Origin: Pseudobutyrivibrio sp.
GTDB lineage: Bacteria > Bacillota > Clostridia > Lachnospirales > Lachnospiraceae
Direction: 5' to 3'
Assembly: GCA_017557435.1 (NCBI GenBank)
Contig: JAFYYR010000003.1
Location: forward strand, 1 to 64,000
Length of the DNA: 64,000 bases
A model generated the notes under the pieces. The model saw nothing but the letters and a program-made list of their open reading frames with translations, searched no databases and was not told where the DNA came from. The position numbers and the translations under genes were made by a program. This document shows, piece by piece, positions 5,881 to 15,946 of this stretch (position 1 is its first letter; each line of letters begins with the position of its first letter).

Positions 5881-8481
5881 CTACTCGTTCGTAACGGAAA
5901 CAAAATAATTAGGATCAAATATCCAATAACACATTTTTCTCTCACTCAGTAGATTGCTATTATTTACATCTACATGAGTATTCATCTTTTCTAATGAGTT
6001 GTCGTCCAATTTATGCTTTAAAGGACTATTACTATCATAACTATTAATGATAATTCCAGTATCTTTACAGTTAGCTATGTCATACGAAATATTTGATTTG
6101 CTATTTACAAACGCCGCACTATTTTCGATAATACCATAGTTATAAACTGCTAACGAACCTGTACAGTATCCCAACAATTGCCCATTAACATAGCAATTAG
6201 AAATCAATCCATTTTCAGTGACTTTATAGGCTAATGCACCTGCATATTCACCCGCTATATTACAATTATGAAGATTCAGGTTTATAACTTCTCCATCAAG
6301 TACCCCAAACAAGCCCATATCCTCATCATGATCAGACATAGAATAATAATTACTCAACGAATATCCATTACCATCATATACTCCAGAAAATTTAGCATCT
6401 CGCTCAGACCAACCTACTGGATCCACCGATGTTAGTCCATCGAATTCTATATCTTTCGTTTGAACAAAAAATGCTCCCGAGAAACTCTCTCCTGCATTAG
6501 TTGCCTTTACTAAATATTGAAAATCTTCTACGCTGCTAATCTCATATGGTGATTTTTCAGTACCTTTACCCTCAAAATGATATTTTGTACTATACGTTTT
6601 ATTAGTGTACCCACCGTAGATAATAGCTATACAGCAGAGCATTGCTATATTTATTACTATATCCGCCTTGAATAATATCTTTTCTTCTCTAGAAATCTTT
6701 TGAATAATAACACCTGCAATTATTCTAATAACCATCGAAATTACTATAAAATACAATAATATTGACGAAAATGACAATGGCATTTCAAGTTTGGTTTGGT
6801 CTATATACTTATCCACCCATTTCATATACGGCAAGCAAAGCGGCATCACCATCAAACATAATGAGGCCAAATCTTTTTTAGCTATGGATTCCGAATCTTT
6901 CAATGCAGCAAAAATAGCTGGATAGAATAGGACAAGCACATAAGTAAATGAAAATGCTGGATACCAAGCACAAGCTGCCGCTAATAAAAATAATGTTTCC
7001 CATTCTTTCTTTGAAAAATATGCCGTCACAAGCAATATCACAGTGATGATAGCTAACAAAACTCCTGAAGAAGGAATCTTTACTCCCATTATTAGATTTA
7101 TCATCAATCTAAGATTCTCTAGGCTGAGATTCTGCCCAACTCCCTGTCTAGTCATGACGGTTCCAGCTGCGCTAAGACCATCTAAAAACTCTTTAACAGT
7201 GTTAAAACCATCAAATGCAAAGAATGGCAATATGAACATCAAAAAACCTATTATTGCGAGATGTATGGTTTCTTTATATCTCTTCTTTTTAAGTGTTAAT
7301 AATCCAAATAAAGCCGGATATACTTTTATACTTGCTGCAAATGCGAGAGCAAAATAGGCTAAGTAACGTTTCTTCTTATCGTCCGAATCATAATGCAAGC
7401 AATAATATAATAAAAATATAAATGCTATTAATAAGATATTACCTCTCTGAAGTGTAAATAGCACTGGTCCCGAAAGCAAAAGAATTAGGACATTTAATTT
7501 ACTATTCTCGTTTCCAAGTGCCTTTCCGAACATTATGGCAAGCAAATAAAGAGCCACAACAACAATCACGCAGAACACAAACATCGCAATTGAGTTTTCT
7601 CTTAAAACTAAACCTGGTTCTATTGCCTGGATATCAATAGGTAAATAAATGTGTACTATTCTCAGTAATAAAAAACACATCGCAGGATAACTAGCCTTCA
7701 AATAATATGGATCTGGATTATTTAATAGCGCAAGCATATTAAAATGATCCATAAAACAATCCACAGAATTAGGGAAGAAATATGTACCCCAATAATACCC
7801 ATTTGTTAGGAAATTTACTGCAAAGAATATAAACTCTCCCAATAGTAAAACTAAAATGAATTTTTGCGTTATATTATGTGAAAATCTTCTTTTTATCAGT
7901 AATAGAACCAAGACTATTACCGCCGTAAATAATATTCCAAATAAGCAAGCAAAACATAAAAGCTTTATATTCAAACAGGTAGCACTATTGTATAATTTTA
8001 TACTTTCAATCTTAATTGTTTTTTCCAGATTTCTCTCAAATTTCAGTTTGACTCTACATGTATCCCCTGGAAGCTTTACCTTTATATTACCATCAACATC
8101 TCTAATATATTTGTATGAATAGTTCTTACCACTTCCTACATTTGAATAATAAACTTTCAGTGCAAGATGATCGTTTCCCATATTATCAACTGAAAGCTCC
8201 AAGCTATTTACGTGATCATTCAATGGCAAACTTATATATGCATTTGAATTATTTCTATAGTATTCATTACCATCCACAATGTAGCCTGTTGAAAAGAAAG
8301 AGCTAGAATCCTTATAATCTTCAACAAGTATGTCAGTTTTTCCATAAGAAAAAGTCCCTGCAAAAATCCACTCCAACAATATTATTGCAGCAACAATTAC
8401 TCCCAACACTACAATCTTCCAGTTACTGACCACCATGTGTAATAATTCTTTCAACTCTTCGTAAATAACTTTTGTCTTCAA
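5881..8481 (-). CDS. GT87-like polytopic glycosyltransferase with C-terminal GLUG domain
   Basis: This large membrane protein (about 866 residues) has an N-terminal membrane helix, an extracytoplasmic beta-rich segment to about residue 175, then about ten membrane segments resembling GT87/DUF2029 polyprenyl-phosphate-sugar transferases (note TLQRGNILLIAFIFLLYY and AASIKVYPALFGLL). After the last membrane helix an extracytoplasmic region of about 200 residues begins GKGTEKSPYEISSVEDFQYL and contains GLUG-type beta-solenoid repeats (GVYDGNGYSLSNYY, GLFGVLDGEVINLNLHNC, GLISNCYVNG). It probably adds a sugar to a glycan outside the membrane. TTG at 8481 is preferred as the start because AGGCAGGA precedes it; a TTG at 8499 is possible. 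It is last in the long operon. The same GLUG domain is N-terminal in 9671-12466. Confidence 0.8.
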   Translation of the reverse strand: MKTKVIYEELKELLHMVVSNWKIVVLGVIVAAIILLEWIFAGTFSYGKTDILVEDYKDSSSFFSTGYIVDGNEYYRNNSNAYISLPLNDHVNSLELSVDNMGNDHLALKVYYSNVGSGKNYSYKYIRDVDGNIKVKLPGDTCRVKLKFERNLEKTIKIESIKLYNSATCLNIKLLCFACLFGILFTAVIVLVLLLIKRRFSHNITQKFILVLLLGEFIFFAVNFLTNGYYWGTYFFPNSVDCFMDHFNMLALLNNPDPYYLKASYPAMCFLLLRIVHIYLPIDIQAIEPGLVLRENSIAMFVFCVIVVVALYLLAIMFGKALGNENSKLNVLILLLSGPVLFTLQRGNILLIAFIFLLYYCLHYDSDDKKKRYLAYFALAFAASIKVYPALFGLLTLKKKRYKETIHLAIIGFLMFILPFFAFDGFNTVKEFLDGLSAAGTVMTRQGVGQNLSLENLRLMINLIMGVKIPSSGVLLAIITVILLVTAYFSKKEWETLFLLAAACAWYPAFSFTYVLVLFYPAIFAALKDSESIAKKDLASLCLMVMPLCLPYMKWVDKYIDQTKLEMPLSFSSILLYFIVISMVIRIIAGVIIQKISREEKILFKADIVINIAMLCCIAIIYGGYTNKTYSTKYHFEGKGTEKSPYEISSVEDFQYLVKATNAGESFSGAFFVQTKDIEFDGLTSVDPVGWSERDAKFSGVYDGNGYSLSNYYSMSDHDEDMGLFGVLDGEVINLNLHNCNIAGEYAGALAYKVTENGLISNCYVNGQLLGYCTGSLAVYNYGIIENSAAFVNSKSNISYDIANCKDTGIIINSYDSNSPLKHKLDDNSLEKMNTHVDVNNSNLLSERKMCYWIFDPNYFVSVTNE

Positions 8482-8532
8482 AATAAATCCTGCCTTCAAT
8501 TACTTTCTATTAACATAATTAACTAACAATCC

Positions 8533-9633
8533 TCAATCGCAAGTTATATTATTTATTTTATTAAGACACGTTTTATAAACACGTCCTTTTTTTATAAGAA
8601 TGCTTAAAATCATAAGTATTATAGATACTATTAGCGCAAACAATATCCCAACATATTTTTCTGGTATATTTCCTGAATACTTTAATAAATATACCAATTC
8701 AGCTGGATGCTGTACCCATATAAAATGTCCAAAAAACAATGCACCACTATACTTGCCTAAGGCAACTGCTACTTTATTATCAACTAATAAATTGCGAATC
8801 AAAGAAACCTCACTCAATGTAAGCATTATTCCTACAAATAGCAGAAATACTGCCTGTTCATCGAAAATGCTATTCTCACCAGAATAAATATGCATATGAT
8901 AAATTGCAATTATATAGCATGCCACTTCTAGTACGGTTAAAAACACCAATGAACCTTTTCCAAATTGTTTTTCTTTTATATCGCTTGAAAGCTCATATGC
9001 AAAACATCCTAACGATATCATTGCTATACTACGCATGTTTCCGGTATTAAATACGCCCCACAAATACTCTGCTGGAACATTTAATGTGCCATAATTATGA
9101 ATAATAGTTCCCATTAGAAACAATGCCAGAATTGGAGCAATTAATCTACAATACACAGTATAATGTCTTCTTATTATTGGATAAATTATAATAATACCAA
9201 AATACATAGATGACAAGTACCATACTATTCCAGATACGCTAGCTACAGGCATTCCTAAACTCTGCACAAACAAGAAATCATTTACTACATGTCTAAAGAA
9301 ATTATATGATTGCGCATTTATATAGCCTATATTATAAAAAAAGACTAGTCCGATGATTGTCGAAATGAATAACTCTGGTAATATAGAGATAATTCGCTTC
9401 ATTAGATATTTATATGTATGCTTAACTGTAATATCTATTTTTTCTACTTGTTTATTCTCTTCTATATATTTCTTACAGCTTTTTGCCATAAAGGCTCCTG
9501 TAATCATATAAAAGAATTCAACACTCAGAAATCCCCCTGTCATAGCCAATAATCCTTCTACCATCGAATGATGAAGAACAATGACTATTGCAAACACAAA
9601 TCTTAATAATTCAATATTTCCTGCCCTTTTCAA
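8533..9633 (-). CDS. Acyltransferase 3 family membrane protein (O-acyltransferase)
   Basis: This 366-residue integral membrane protein has about ten helices. The start NIELLRFVFAIVIVLHHS, with a His-His-Ser near the end of helix 1, and the following GGFLSVEFFYMITGAFMAKS are hallmarks of the acyltransferase 3 (OafA/YrhL-type) family, which moves acetyl or other acyl groups onto sugars of surface glycans. The start is TTG with GGGAGG (9642-9647) eight bases before it; no ATG alternative fits the helix. It lies between the two GLUG-bearing glycosyltransferases. The acyl donor and target sugar cannot be told from sequence. Confidence 0.88.
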   Translation of the reverse strand: MKRAGNIELLRFVFAIVIVLHHSMVEGLLAMTGGFLSVEFFYMITGAFMAKSCKKYIEENKQVEKIDITVKHTYKYLMKRIISILPELFISTIIGLVFFYNIGYINAQSYNFFRHVVNDFLFVQSLGMPVASVSGIVWYLSSMYFGIIIIYPIIRRHYTVYCRLIAPILALFLMGTIIHNYGTLNVPAEYLWGVFNTGNMRSIAMISLGCFAYELSSDIKEKQFGKGSLVFLTVLEVACYIIAIYHMHIYSGENSIFDEQAVFLLFVGIMLTLSEVSLIRNLLVDNKVAVALGKYSGALFFGHFIWVQHPAELVYLLKYSGNIPEKYVGILFALIVSIILMILSILIKKGRVYKTCLNKINNITCD

Positions 9634-9670
9634 TTAAAATCCTCCCATATTTTTTTATTTTCAGCTATTT

Positions 9671-12466
9671 TTATAACCTTGACACATGAAATACATACAT
9701 AGCCCCATTTAAATTTTTGTATTCTTTTGAGTCGACCACATTGTATCCCATATGCTTTAAACTATCAATTGATGAGGAAATCGTATCAACACGGCTAGGT
9801 GCAATTACATAAAAATCATCCTCTAGATTCTCAACCATGTTGTTTTGTAAATCCACACTTATCAAATAGCTACTATTTAATATATATGCATTATCATCTT
9901 GTTTATAGGTGAACTTCTCTTCTTCGGAATCCCAAAAAAAAGGATACTGCTGACCACTTAATAATAATTCATATTCCATTACGTCTAAAACATATAATTT
10001 AGTATATTCATCCGGTTTTATATCTTTTAGCATTTTTGAAATTAATGAATTGTAATAGTTATACTGAGTATTGTATACACATATGTCACTGACACTGCCA
10101 AATCCCAAACCATAATCTAATCCTAGATTCATTGATGGTCTAGTATCATTTTTTAAGCATAGCCTGTATAGCCTATTTCCTCCAGTTTCAAGATATGAAT
10201 TCATCAAGAAAATCGATGGGTCGATTGTAAAATAGGTTTGAACCAACATCAATGCTCCCACGCCACCAGCCAATATACATGCTTTTTTTACACCATTAAC
10301 TATGCATTGTACACTAAATGCTAATAATACTACAAATCCAGCATTTAATATAGCCGTATATCTAGGACACTCCGCATCACCTTGATATGCTAATAACATG
10401 GCAATCACAACCATCATCGAGCCAAATACGCCTGCATATATCCCAATAGATTCCTCATTTATAATTTCATAAATATAAACTTTTTTACAACAAATCCTTA
10501 CTACTGCAATTATAAATATTAATAAAAATAGCCAACGTAATCCCCAAACACAGCTCTGACATACTGTATTTAAATACGAATAAATATTTCTAGGCTCAAA
10601 TAGACCAGCCCCACCGGTTCCATAGAAATTTTGTATTCTAACTGCGCCAGCAATTTTATTTTTAAATAAATATAATAGAGCAGGCGAAATCCATAACAAT
10701 ACTTTTTCCCACTGCCACCACTTTACAACTCCAGTAAAAAATTTCTTTTTATATTGTAGCAATAATTGTGCTGCAGTAGCAAAAACTAGGAATGCAACAT
10801 AAAATACGAGCCCTGTATCCTTAGTAAATATTAAAATAAACCCACTAAAAGCAATCAAATAGTCATTATCTATAAAATATGAATATAATAACCACACTGC
10901 AAAGTAGGCCAAATAATTATCCATACTAAAATAAGTAAACATCCCCATCTGGTAAGGACAGAAAACAAGTACTCCACTAAGAACTGCGCATACTGCATCA
11001 TTGAGATTTGTGAGTCTTATAAGCAATTTGTATAGGAAATAATAAGACGCAATCACAATTATAAGCGTTCCAACATATATTCCAGTCATCTGCCCTGGCC
11101 AGATTAACTCAAACGGCTCAATTATAAGCGCAATGCCCTGTATCCATTTCCAACAAACAAAAGCGCCAGCAAAAGTAAATAAATCAAAACCAAACAACTC
11201 TCTCGATTGAGAAAAACTACCATAGTATAAAGCAGCATCATATCGCGGAACAGTATCGAATTGTCCTGCCGCAGAAATCACTATTATTACTAATATGAGA
11301 ATAAATGGAATTGATACCTTTATATTCTTAATAGTATATTTAATCTTTTTATAGTCTTTATAGATAAAGAAAAAGCACAATCCATTTATCAATAACAAAT
11401 ACAGTATTTTGCCAAACGAAAAATCAATACTTGGCAACAACAGAGCTGATATATCAGAGAATACTGTTAAAATCAAAGTAATAACAACACCTGCAGTAAT
11501 TGACACCTCTGATAATTTCCCTCTTTTCAAAGCAATCACACCGATTATTAGTAGTAAAATAATTGGTGCCAAATATACATTTATAAAAAATAAAGCTCGT
11601 TCAACTAACCCTATATCATCTGTATATAATACCTGCAATCCACTATTATCGTCTGGAATAATAAACCATTTTTTCAGCTCAACACCATGGCGATTTCCGT
11701 AGAGTATTTGTGATAATGCAAAGTACACACTTGAATTCTTTTTTACTTCTTCATAAAAAAACTCTTTTTCAACATGCTTAGATGCTGCTGGAACTATGTT
11801 TTTTACACATAATTCTCTGGTAGAAAAACAATGGTAAATCTGAGTACCATTATAACTGTATAACATTCCCTTAGCGTCTTCCTTGGACATATCTACATAG
11901 CTAATGCAATTGACTATTTCACCACCATCAAAATTAACCGCTATACCGGCACAACCGTCACCATTAATAGTTCCAGTAACATAACAATTAATAATTGCAG
12001 GATACTCTTCCCCTTTAGATGTAGTATTATGCACAAAAGCAGCTGCACTAGTTGCTTCTATATCCACATTTGTCAATCCCAGATTTGCTATAACTCCATC
12101 AAAGTTTTCAAACAGTGCAAAACCATTATAATCTTCACCATTATTCAAACCATCTATTATATGCCCATATCCATCATAAATTCCCTTAAAAACAAATAAA
12201 TGCTCATTGTCATATATACCAATCGGAACCCATGGCTCGCTCAAATAGATATTCTCAGTCTGTCTAAAATAAACATCCTCATAGGTCTCTCCAGAATTGA
12301 CATTATCTCGAAGCAACATTAAGTCATCTACTGACTCTATAAGATAGGGAGACGAATTTGTTCCGTCTCCCTCCCAATTATCATTTTCTTTTGCATTAAC
12401 CGTATTAATAGAAATAAATAACCCCACTAATATTAAAAGAGCATATATAATATTTTTTCTATTCAT
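9671..12466 (-). CDS. Polytopic GT-C-like glycosyltransferase with N-terminal GLUG domain
   Basis: The 931-residue product begins with a signal peptide (hydrophobic residues 6-22, likely cleavage after NTVNA), then an extracytoplasmic region of about 200 residues with GLUG-type repeats (WEGDGTNSSPYLIESVDDL, GIYDGYGHIIDGL, GVIANLGLTNVDI, AIINCYVTGTINGDGCAG). From about residue 290 there are 11-13 membrane helices resembling GT-C (PMT/GT39-like) transferases, followed by a soluble tail of about 170 residues. The ATG has GAGGGT upstream. It is probably an extracytoplasmic sugar transferase. The GLUG domain is clearly related to the C-terminal one of 5881-8481, so the domain sits at opposite ends of two different membrane cores. 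Confidence 0.78.
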   Translation of the reverse strand: MNRKNIIYALLILVGLFISINTVNAKENDNWEGDGTNSSPYLIESVDDLMLLRDNVNSGETYEDVYFRQTENIYLSEPWVPIGIYDNEHLFVFKGIYDGYGHIIDGLNNGEDYNGFALFENFDGVIANLGLTNVDIEATSAAAFVHNTTSKGEEYPAIINCYVTGTINGDGCAGIAVNFDGGEIVNCISYVDMSKEDAKGMLYSYNGTQIYHCFSTRELCVKNIVPAASKHVEKEFFYEEVKKNSSVYFALSQILYGNRHGVELKKWFIIPDDNSGLQVLYTDDIGLVERALFFINVYLAPIILLLIIGVIALKRGKLSEVSITAGVVITLILTVFSDISALLLPSIDFSFGKILYLLLINGLCFFFIYKDYKKIKYTIKNIKVSIPFILILVIIVISAAGQFDTVPRYDAALYYGSFSQSRELFGFDLFTFAGAFVCWKWIQGIALIIEPFELIWPGQMTGIYVGTLIIVIASYYFLYKLLIRLTNLNDAVCAVLSGVLVFCPYQMGMFTYFSMDNYLAYFAVWLLYSYFIDNDYLIAFSGFILIFTKDTGLVFYVAFLVFATAAQLLLQYKKKFFTGVVKWWQWEKVLLWISPALLYLFKNKIAGAVRIQNFYGTGGAGLFEPRNIYSYLNTVCQSCVWGLRWLFLLIFIIAVVRICCKKVYIYEIINEESIGIYAGVFGSMMVVIAMLLAYQGDAECPRYTAILNAGFVVLLAFSVQCIVNGVKKACILAGGVGALMLVQTYFTIDPSIFLMNSYLETGGNRLYRLCLKNDTRPSMNLGLDYGLGFGSVSDICVYNTQYNYYNSLISKMLKDIKPDEYTKLYVLDVMEYELLLSGQQYPFFWDSEEEKFTYKQDDNAYILNSSYLISVDLQNNMVENLEDDFYVIAPSRVDTISSSIDSLKHMGYNVVDSKEYKNLNGAMYVFHVSRL

Positions 12467-12512
12467 TAAATTACCCTCAAGAAAATATATTTTGATGATT
12501 ATACATCTTTAC

Positions 12513-13943
12513 CTAGTTAAATACTATAAACTGTCCATTCTTCTTATACAATACGAATAGCCAAATCATAGCAATACTTTCAGAAATCACACCAATTAAT
12601 AGTCTTATTATAATAGATTCCAAATACATATGCATCAAGGCTGTTATTCCCAACACTAGCAATACAACTAAAAATACAAATAAACCATCCACCAGTCTGA
12701 TTTTAAGCACAAAATTAACGATAATAGCATGAAACACTAATAACGCCGCATAACTAACAACAGTTGAAAAAGCTGCAAAATAATATCCATACTTTTCCAA
12801 ATAGAAAAGATTCAATCCTATATTTATAATGGCTGCCATAATAGTTCCCGAAGAAATCAATGCTGTTTTTCTATAGAAGAACTCTACATTTACATATAAT
12901 GTATATGTGAAATTTAAAAATGTAGCAAAAACTATCCACAAAATAATCTTTGTTCCATCCCAATATTCTCTTGAGCCTATTACTTTAACGATTTCTGGTG
13001 AAACGGCCAAAACCGGAAAAACGGCCAAGCAATACAATAGCAAATACATTTTCTGAGCTTTTCTAACCCGCTGGTATTCCTCCACTTGCAATTGCCTAAA
13101 CAACCACGGACCAAACACCTGATTCAACGCTTCTGAAACCACTTGAATCATCATTCCTAGAGTATAAGACAAACTATATATACCACTCGCTGATGATGAT
13201 ACTATCCTTTCTATCATTAACTTATCTGAACTTGCTAGTAATAGGTGAGATAAATTATGTGGAATAAGCGGTACTCCAAACTTCAAAAAATATCTATTAT
13301 ATTCTTTTTTGAAAGTCATAGAGCCTCTACGTATATAACCGACGTAGACTATAGCGCCACATATAGCTGTCGGAATTGTTGCTCCCAAAACTCGTCCCAA
13401 TACATGAGCATGGCTAAAAAAAACTTTTATAAATACCACAGACATCACCAGGTTAAGAACCGCTACTGTTACTGTCATTCGCATATTCTTTTTGTATTCA
13501 TAAAAGAAATTATAATCTGCCGAACGATAGGACATTAGAAATATCCCATAGCTGTATAATAACATTATATTTACTAGCCATCGCTCAAGCCTAAACACCC
13601 CATGGAGATATCCAAATAAAATATTTATAACAGCTACAATTATTGCTGCTGCTATTGAAGTCATAAGAATACCAGAACACAAAAAACCATCTTCGTCATC
13701 TGAATGATCCAAACGACCTTTCCCAACTGTTCCATGAAAATCTAATCCTAACACAACTGTAAATATATTTACATACGTCATAAAAACCTCAACACGTCCA
13801 TATTCCGAAGAATTAAGAATTCTCGAAAAAATAGGTACTGAGATGAGATTTATTGCTCGAGTTAATATCGTTGCTAAAAGCGACATTGAACCTACTTTAA
13901 ATATTTTATTTTGAAAAATTTTTTTAAACTTTTTTTCTATCAT
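12513..13943 (-). CDS. Wzx-like oligosaccharide/polysaccharide flippase
   Basis: This 476-residue protein has 12-14 predicted membrane helices and the start typical of the polysaccharide-synthesis MOP superfamily (MSLLATILTRAINLISVPIF, followed by SRILNSSEYG). Such proteins move undecaprenyl-linked glycans across the membrane. The early helix pair and the FGVPLIPHNLSHLLLASSDK region fit Wzx/RfbX. A basic N-terminal stretch (KKFKKIFQNKIFK) is cytoplasmic. The ATG at 13943 lacks a strong ribosome site, and it lies 17 bases after the previous gene, so translation may depend on coupling. It is the only flippase in the window and may serve the whole operon; substrate unknown. Confidence 0.88.
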   Translation of the reverse strand: MIEKKFKKIFQNKIFKVGSMSLLATILTRAINLISVPIFSRILNSSEYGRVEVFMTYVNIFTVVLGLDFHGTVGKGRLDHSDDEDGFLCSGILMTSIAAAIIVAVINILFGYLHGVFRLERWLVNIMLLYSYGIFLMSYRSADYNFFYEYKKNMRMTVTVAVLNLVMSVVFIKVFFSHAHVLGRVLGATIPTAICGAIVYVGYIRRGSMTFKKEYNRYFLKFGVPLIPHNLSHLLLASSDKLMIERIVSSSASGIYSLSYTLGMMIQVVSEALNQVFGPWLFRQLQVEEYQRVRKAQKMYLLLYCLAVFPVLAVSPEIVKVIGSREYWDGTKIILWIVFATFLNFTYTLYVNVEFFYRKTALISSGTIMAAIINIGLNLFYLEKYGYYFAAFSTVVSYAALLVFHAIIVNFVLKIRLVDGLFVFLVVLLVLGITALMHMYLESIIIRLLIGVISESIAMIWLFVLYKKNGQFIVFN

Positions 13944-13960
13944 ATAATGTCTGTTATCTA

Positions 13961-14575
13961 TTATATCTTCACGGCTGGCACTCCTATATAAGTCCCACTT
14001 TCGATAATATCTTTTACAACTACCGCACCAGCCCCAATCATAACATCACGGGTAATATTTATATTATTAATAACAGTTGCTCCTATTCCTACCCAAGTAT
14101 TATCGCCAACAGTTACTGTACCAGCTGTGTGAGCGGCCACTGAAATATGAACGAAATCTCCAATAATATTATCATGGTCAACAGAAGCAGAAGTGTTAAT
14201 AATACATCCTCTACCGATAGTAGAACCAGAATTAATAACTGCACCAGCCATAACAGCTGTCCCTATACCTATTTTTACATCATGAGCAATCACTGCGTTG
14301 GGATGAATCAAAGAAACTACATTATAATTGCTCTCCTCTAGTCTCTTTTGCATACGAGCTCTAACTACAGCATTCCCTATTCCAACAATGATATCATATT
14401 CATCAGAGTCAAAACCAAATACATTTTCAAAAGTACCAATAACTGCATACTCCCCTACAGCTGTAATACTAGTATCATCATCAATAAAACTAATTTCTCT
14501 ATATCCATTTTTCAATGCAATATCCGCTAATACTTTTCCGTGCCCACTAGCACCAATGATTAACAGTTTATTCAT
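13961..14575 (-). CDS. pglD: Sugar N-acetyltransferase, NeuD/PglD family
   Basis: The 204-residue protein has an N-terminal nucleotide-sugar-binding Rossmann-like half (LLIIGASGHGKVLADIAL, IVGIGNAVVRARMQKRL) and a C-terminal left-handed beta helix of hexapeptide repeats. The catalytic histidine is in SASVDHDNIIG, followed by HISVAAHTAGTVTVGDNTWV. PglD acetylates C4 of UDP-4-amino-4,6-dideoxy-GlcNAc, which is the expected job here because the PglE-like aminotransferase, PglF-like dehydratase and NeuC/NeuB/NeuA genes follow. A sialic acid O-acetyltransferase (NeuD) role is the main alternative. GGGAG precedes the ATG. Confidence 0.85.
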   Translation of the reverse strand: MNKLLIIGASGHGKVLADIALKNGYREISFIDDDTSITAVGEYAVIGTFENVFGFDSDEYDIIVGIGNAVVRARMQKRLEESNYNVVSLIHPNAVIAHDVKIGIGTAVMAGAVINSGSTIGRGCIINTSASVDHDNIIGDFVHISVAAHTAGTVTVGDNTWVGIGATVINNINITRDVMIGAGAVVVKDIIESGTYIGVPAVKI

Positions 14576-14614
14576 CTATATCTCCCAATAATCATAGTGT
14601 ATAAATATGCTTAT

Positions 14615-15913
14615 CTATTCAAAACAAGCCTTAACCACCTCAATAATCCTATCTTGCTGTTCTGGAGTCATCTTATTATCACTTGGTAAGCAAAGCCCTC
14701 TTTCAAAGATGTCCATTCCCATATCTAACGGTGCCCCATCTTTTCCAAGTAGACCCCCATCAATATACGCATTAGTAACTGCCCTTCCATTACCCTCACG
14801 AGTAATAAATGGATTAAGTCTGTAAATAGGTTGCATATGCATAGGTTTCCATATTGGACGTCCCTCAGCATTTATCGAAGCTATAGCATCTAATATTTCT
14901 GTAGGACAACTCTTACCACTTTCTGGAACAAATAGTACATCCTGCTCTCCTCGAACCTGCTTACACATAGCATCTGCATCAATAATCAAGCATGAAAGCC
15001 AGTAGTTAGGATTAGAATTTTGCAAATCCATAGGATTCATTTTAACTGGAAGATCCTTAAATCCTTCTTTATAACGCTCATATATAGCCTTCTTTTGAGC
15101 AATATGCTCATCCAGGAATGGATACTGGCCTCGTACAACACCAGCAATTACATTGCTCATTCGATAGTTATAGCCTAATTCTTCATGCTGATACCATGGA
15201 GCGGCCTCTCTTGCCTGAGTCGACCACTTGCGAACCTTTTCTGCTGCCGACTTACTATTTGTGAGGAAACAACCACCCGCTGAACCAGTAATAATTTTAT
15301 TGCCATTGAAAGAAATAGTGTTATATGCACCAAATGAACCAGTCTGCTTGCTCTTATAGGTAGCACCTAATGATTCAGCAGCATCCTCTATCAATATAGC
15401 ACCATGCGCTTTTATAATTTTGTTTATTTCATCTATTTTTCCAGGTGTACCGTATAAATGTGCACATACAACCACTTTAACTTCTGGATAAATTTCAAAA
15501 GCTTTCTCCAAAGCAACCGGATCCATATTCCATGTATCAGGTTCTGTATCAATAAATACAGGTATTCCCCCTTCATAGACAATAGGATTGACAGTTGCAT
15601 CAAATGTCATATCTGTACAAAAAACCCTATGTCCTTCTAGGGCCCCATGTCCCACCATTGGCATGCCATAGGCATCTATGCCTGCCAATTTCATAGACAA
15701 ATGAAGAGATGCAGTGCCCGCTGAAAGTGCTACAGCATATTTAACTTCACTTTTTTCTGCAGCTATACGCTCAACTTCGTTTATATTTGCCCCAACTGTG
15801 GACATCCAATTTGTATCATAGGCTTCTTGAACATACTTTATCTCATCTCCATGCATTGTAGGAGAAGATAGATACATTTTATTAGTAAACTTTGGAAATT
15901 CTTTTGTAAACAT
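14615..15913 (-). CDS. pglE: PLP-dependent nucleotide-sugar aminotransferase (DegT/DnrJ/EryC1, PglE-like)
   Basis: The 432-residue enzyme is a DegT/DnrJ/EryC1/StrS aminotransferase. Visible landmarks are SAGTASLHLSMKLAG, the PLP-binding ILIEDAAESLGATY, and the Schiff-base Lys206 in SFNGNKIITG. With the dehydratase next to it, it should convert UDP-2-acetamido-4-keto-2,4,6-trideoxyglucose to the 4-amino sugar with glutamate as donor. It is longer than PglE by some 45 residues, with extra sequence around GMPMVGHGALEGH. The start MFTKEF is followed by a normal N-terminus. The place in the operon supports a legionaminic acid route rather than a stand-alone bacillosamine route. Confidence 0.87.
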   Translation of the reverse strand: MFTKEFPKFTNKMYLSSPTMHGDEIKYVQEAYDTNWMSTVGANINEVERIAAEKSEVKYAVALSAGTASLHLSMKLAGIDAYGMPMVGHGALEGHRVFCTDMTFDATVNPIVYEGGIPVFIDTEPDTWNMDPVALEKAFEIYPEVKVVVCAHLYGTPGKIDEINKIIKAHGAILIEDAAESLGATYKSKQTGSFGAYNTISFNGNKIITGSAGGCFLTNSKSAAEKVRKWSTQAREAAPWYQHEELGYNYRMSNVIAGVVRGQYPFLDEHIAQKKAIYERYKEGFKDLPVKMNPMDLQNSNPNYWLSCLIIDADAMCKQVRGEQDVLFVPESGKSCPTEILDAIASINAEGRPIWKPMHMQPIYRLNPFITREGNGRAVTNAYIDGGLLGKDGAPLDMGMDIFERGLCLPSDNKMTPEQQDRIIEVVKACFE

Positions 15914-15946
15914 TTTTGACTAACAACTTTTCCTTTCGTAATCTTA

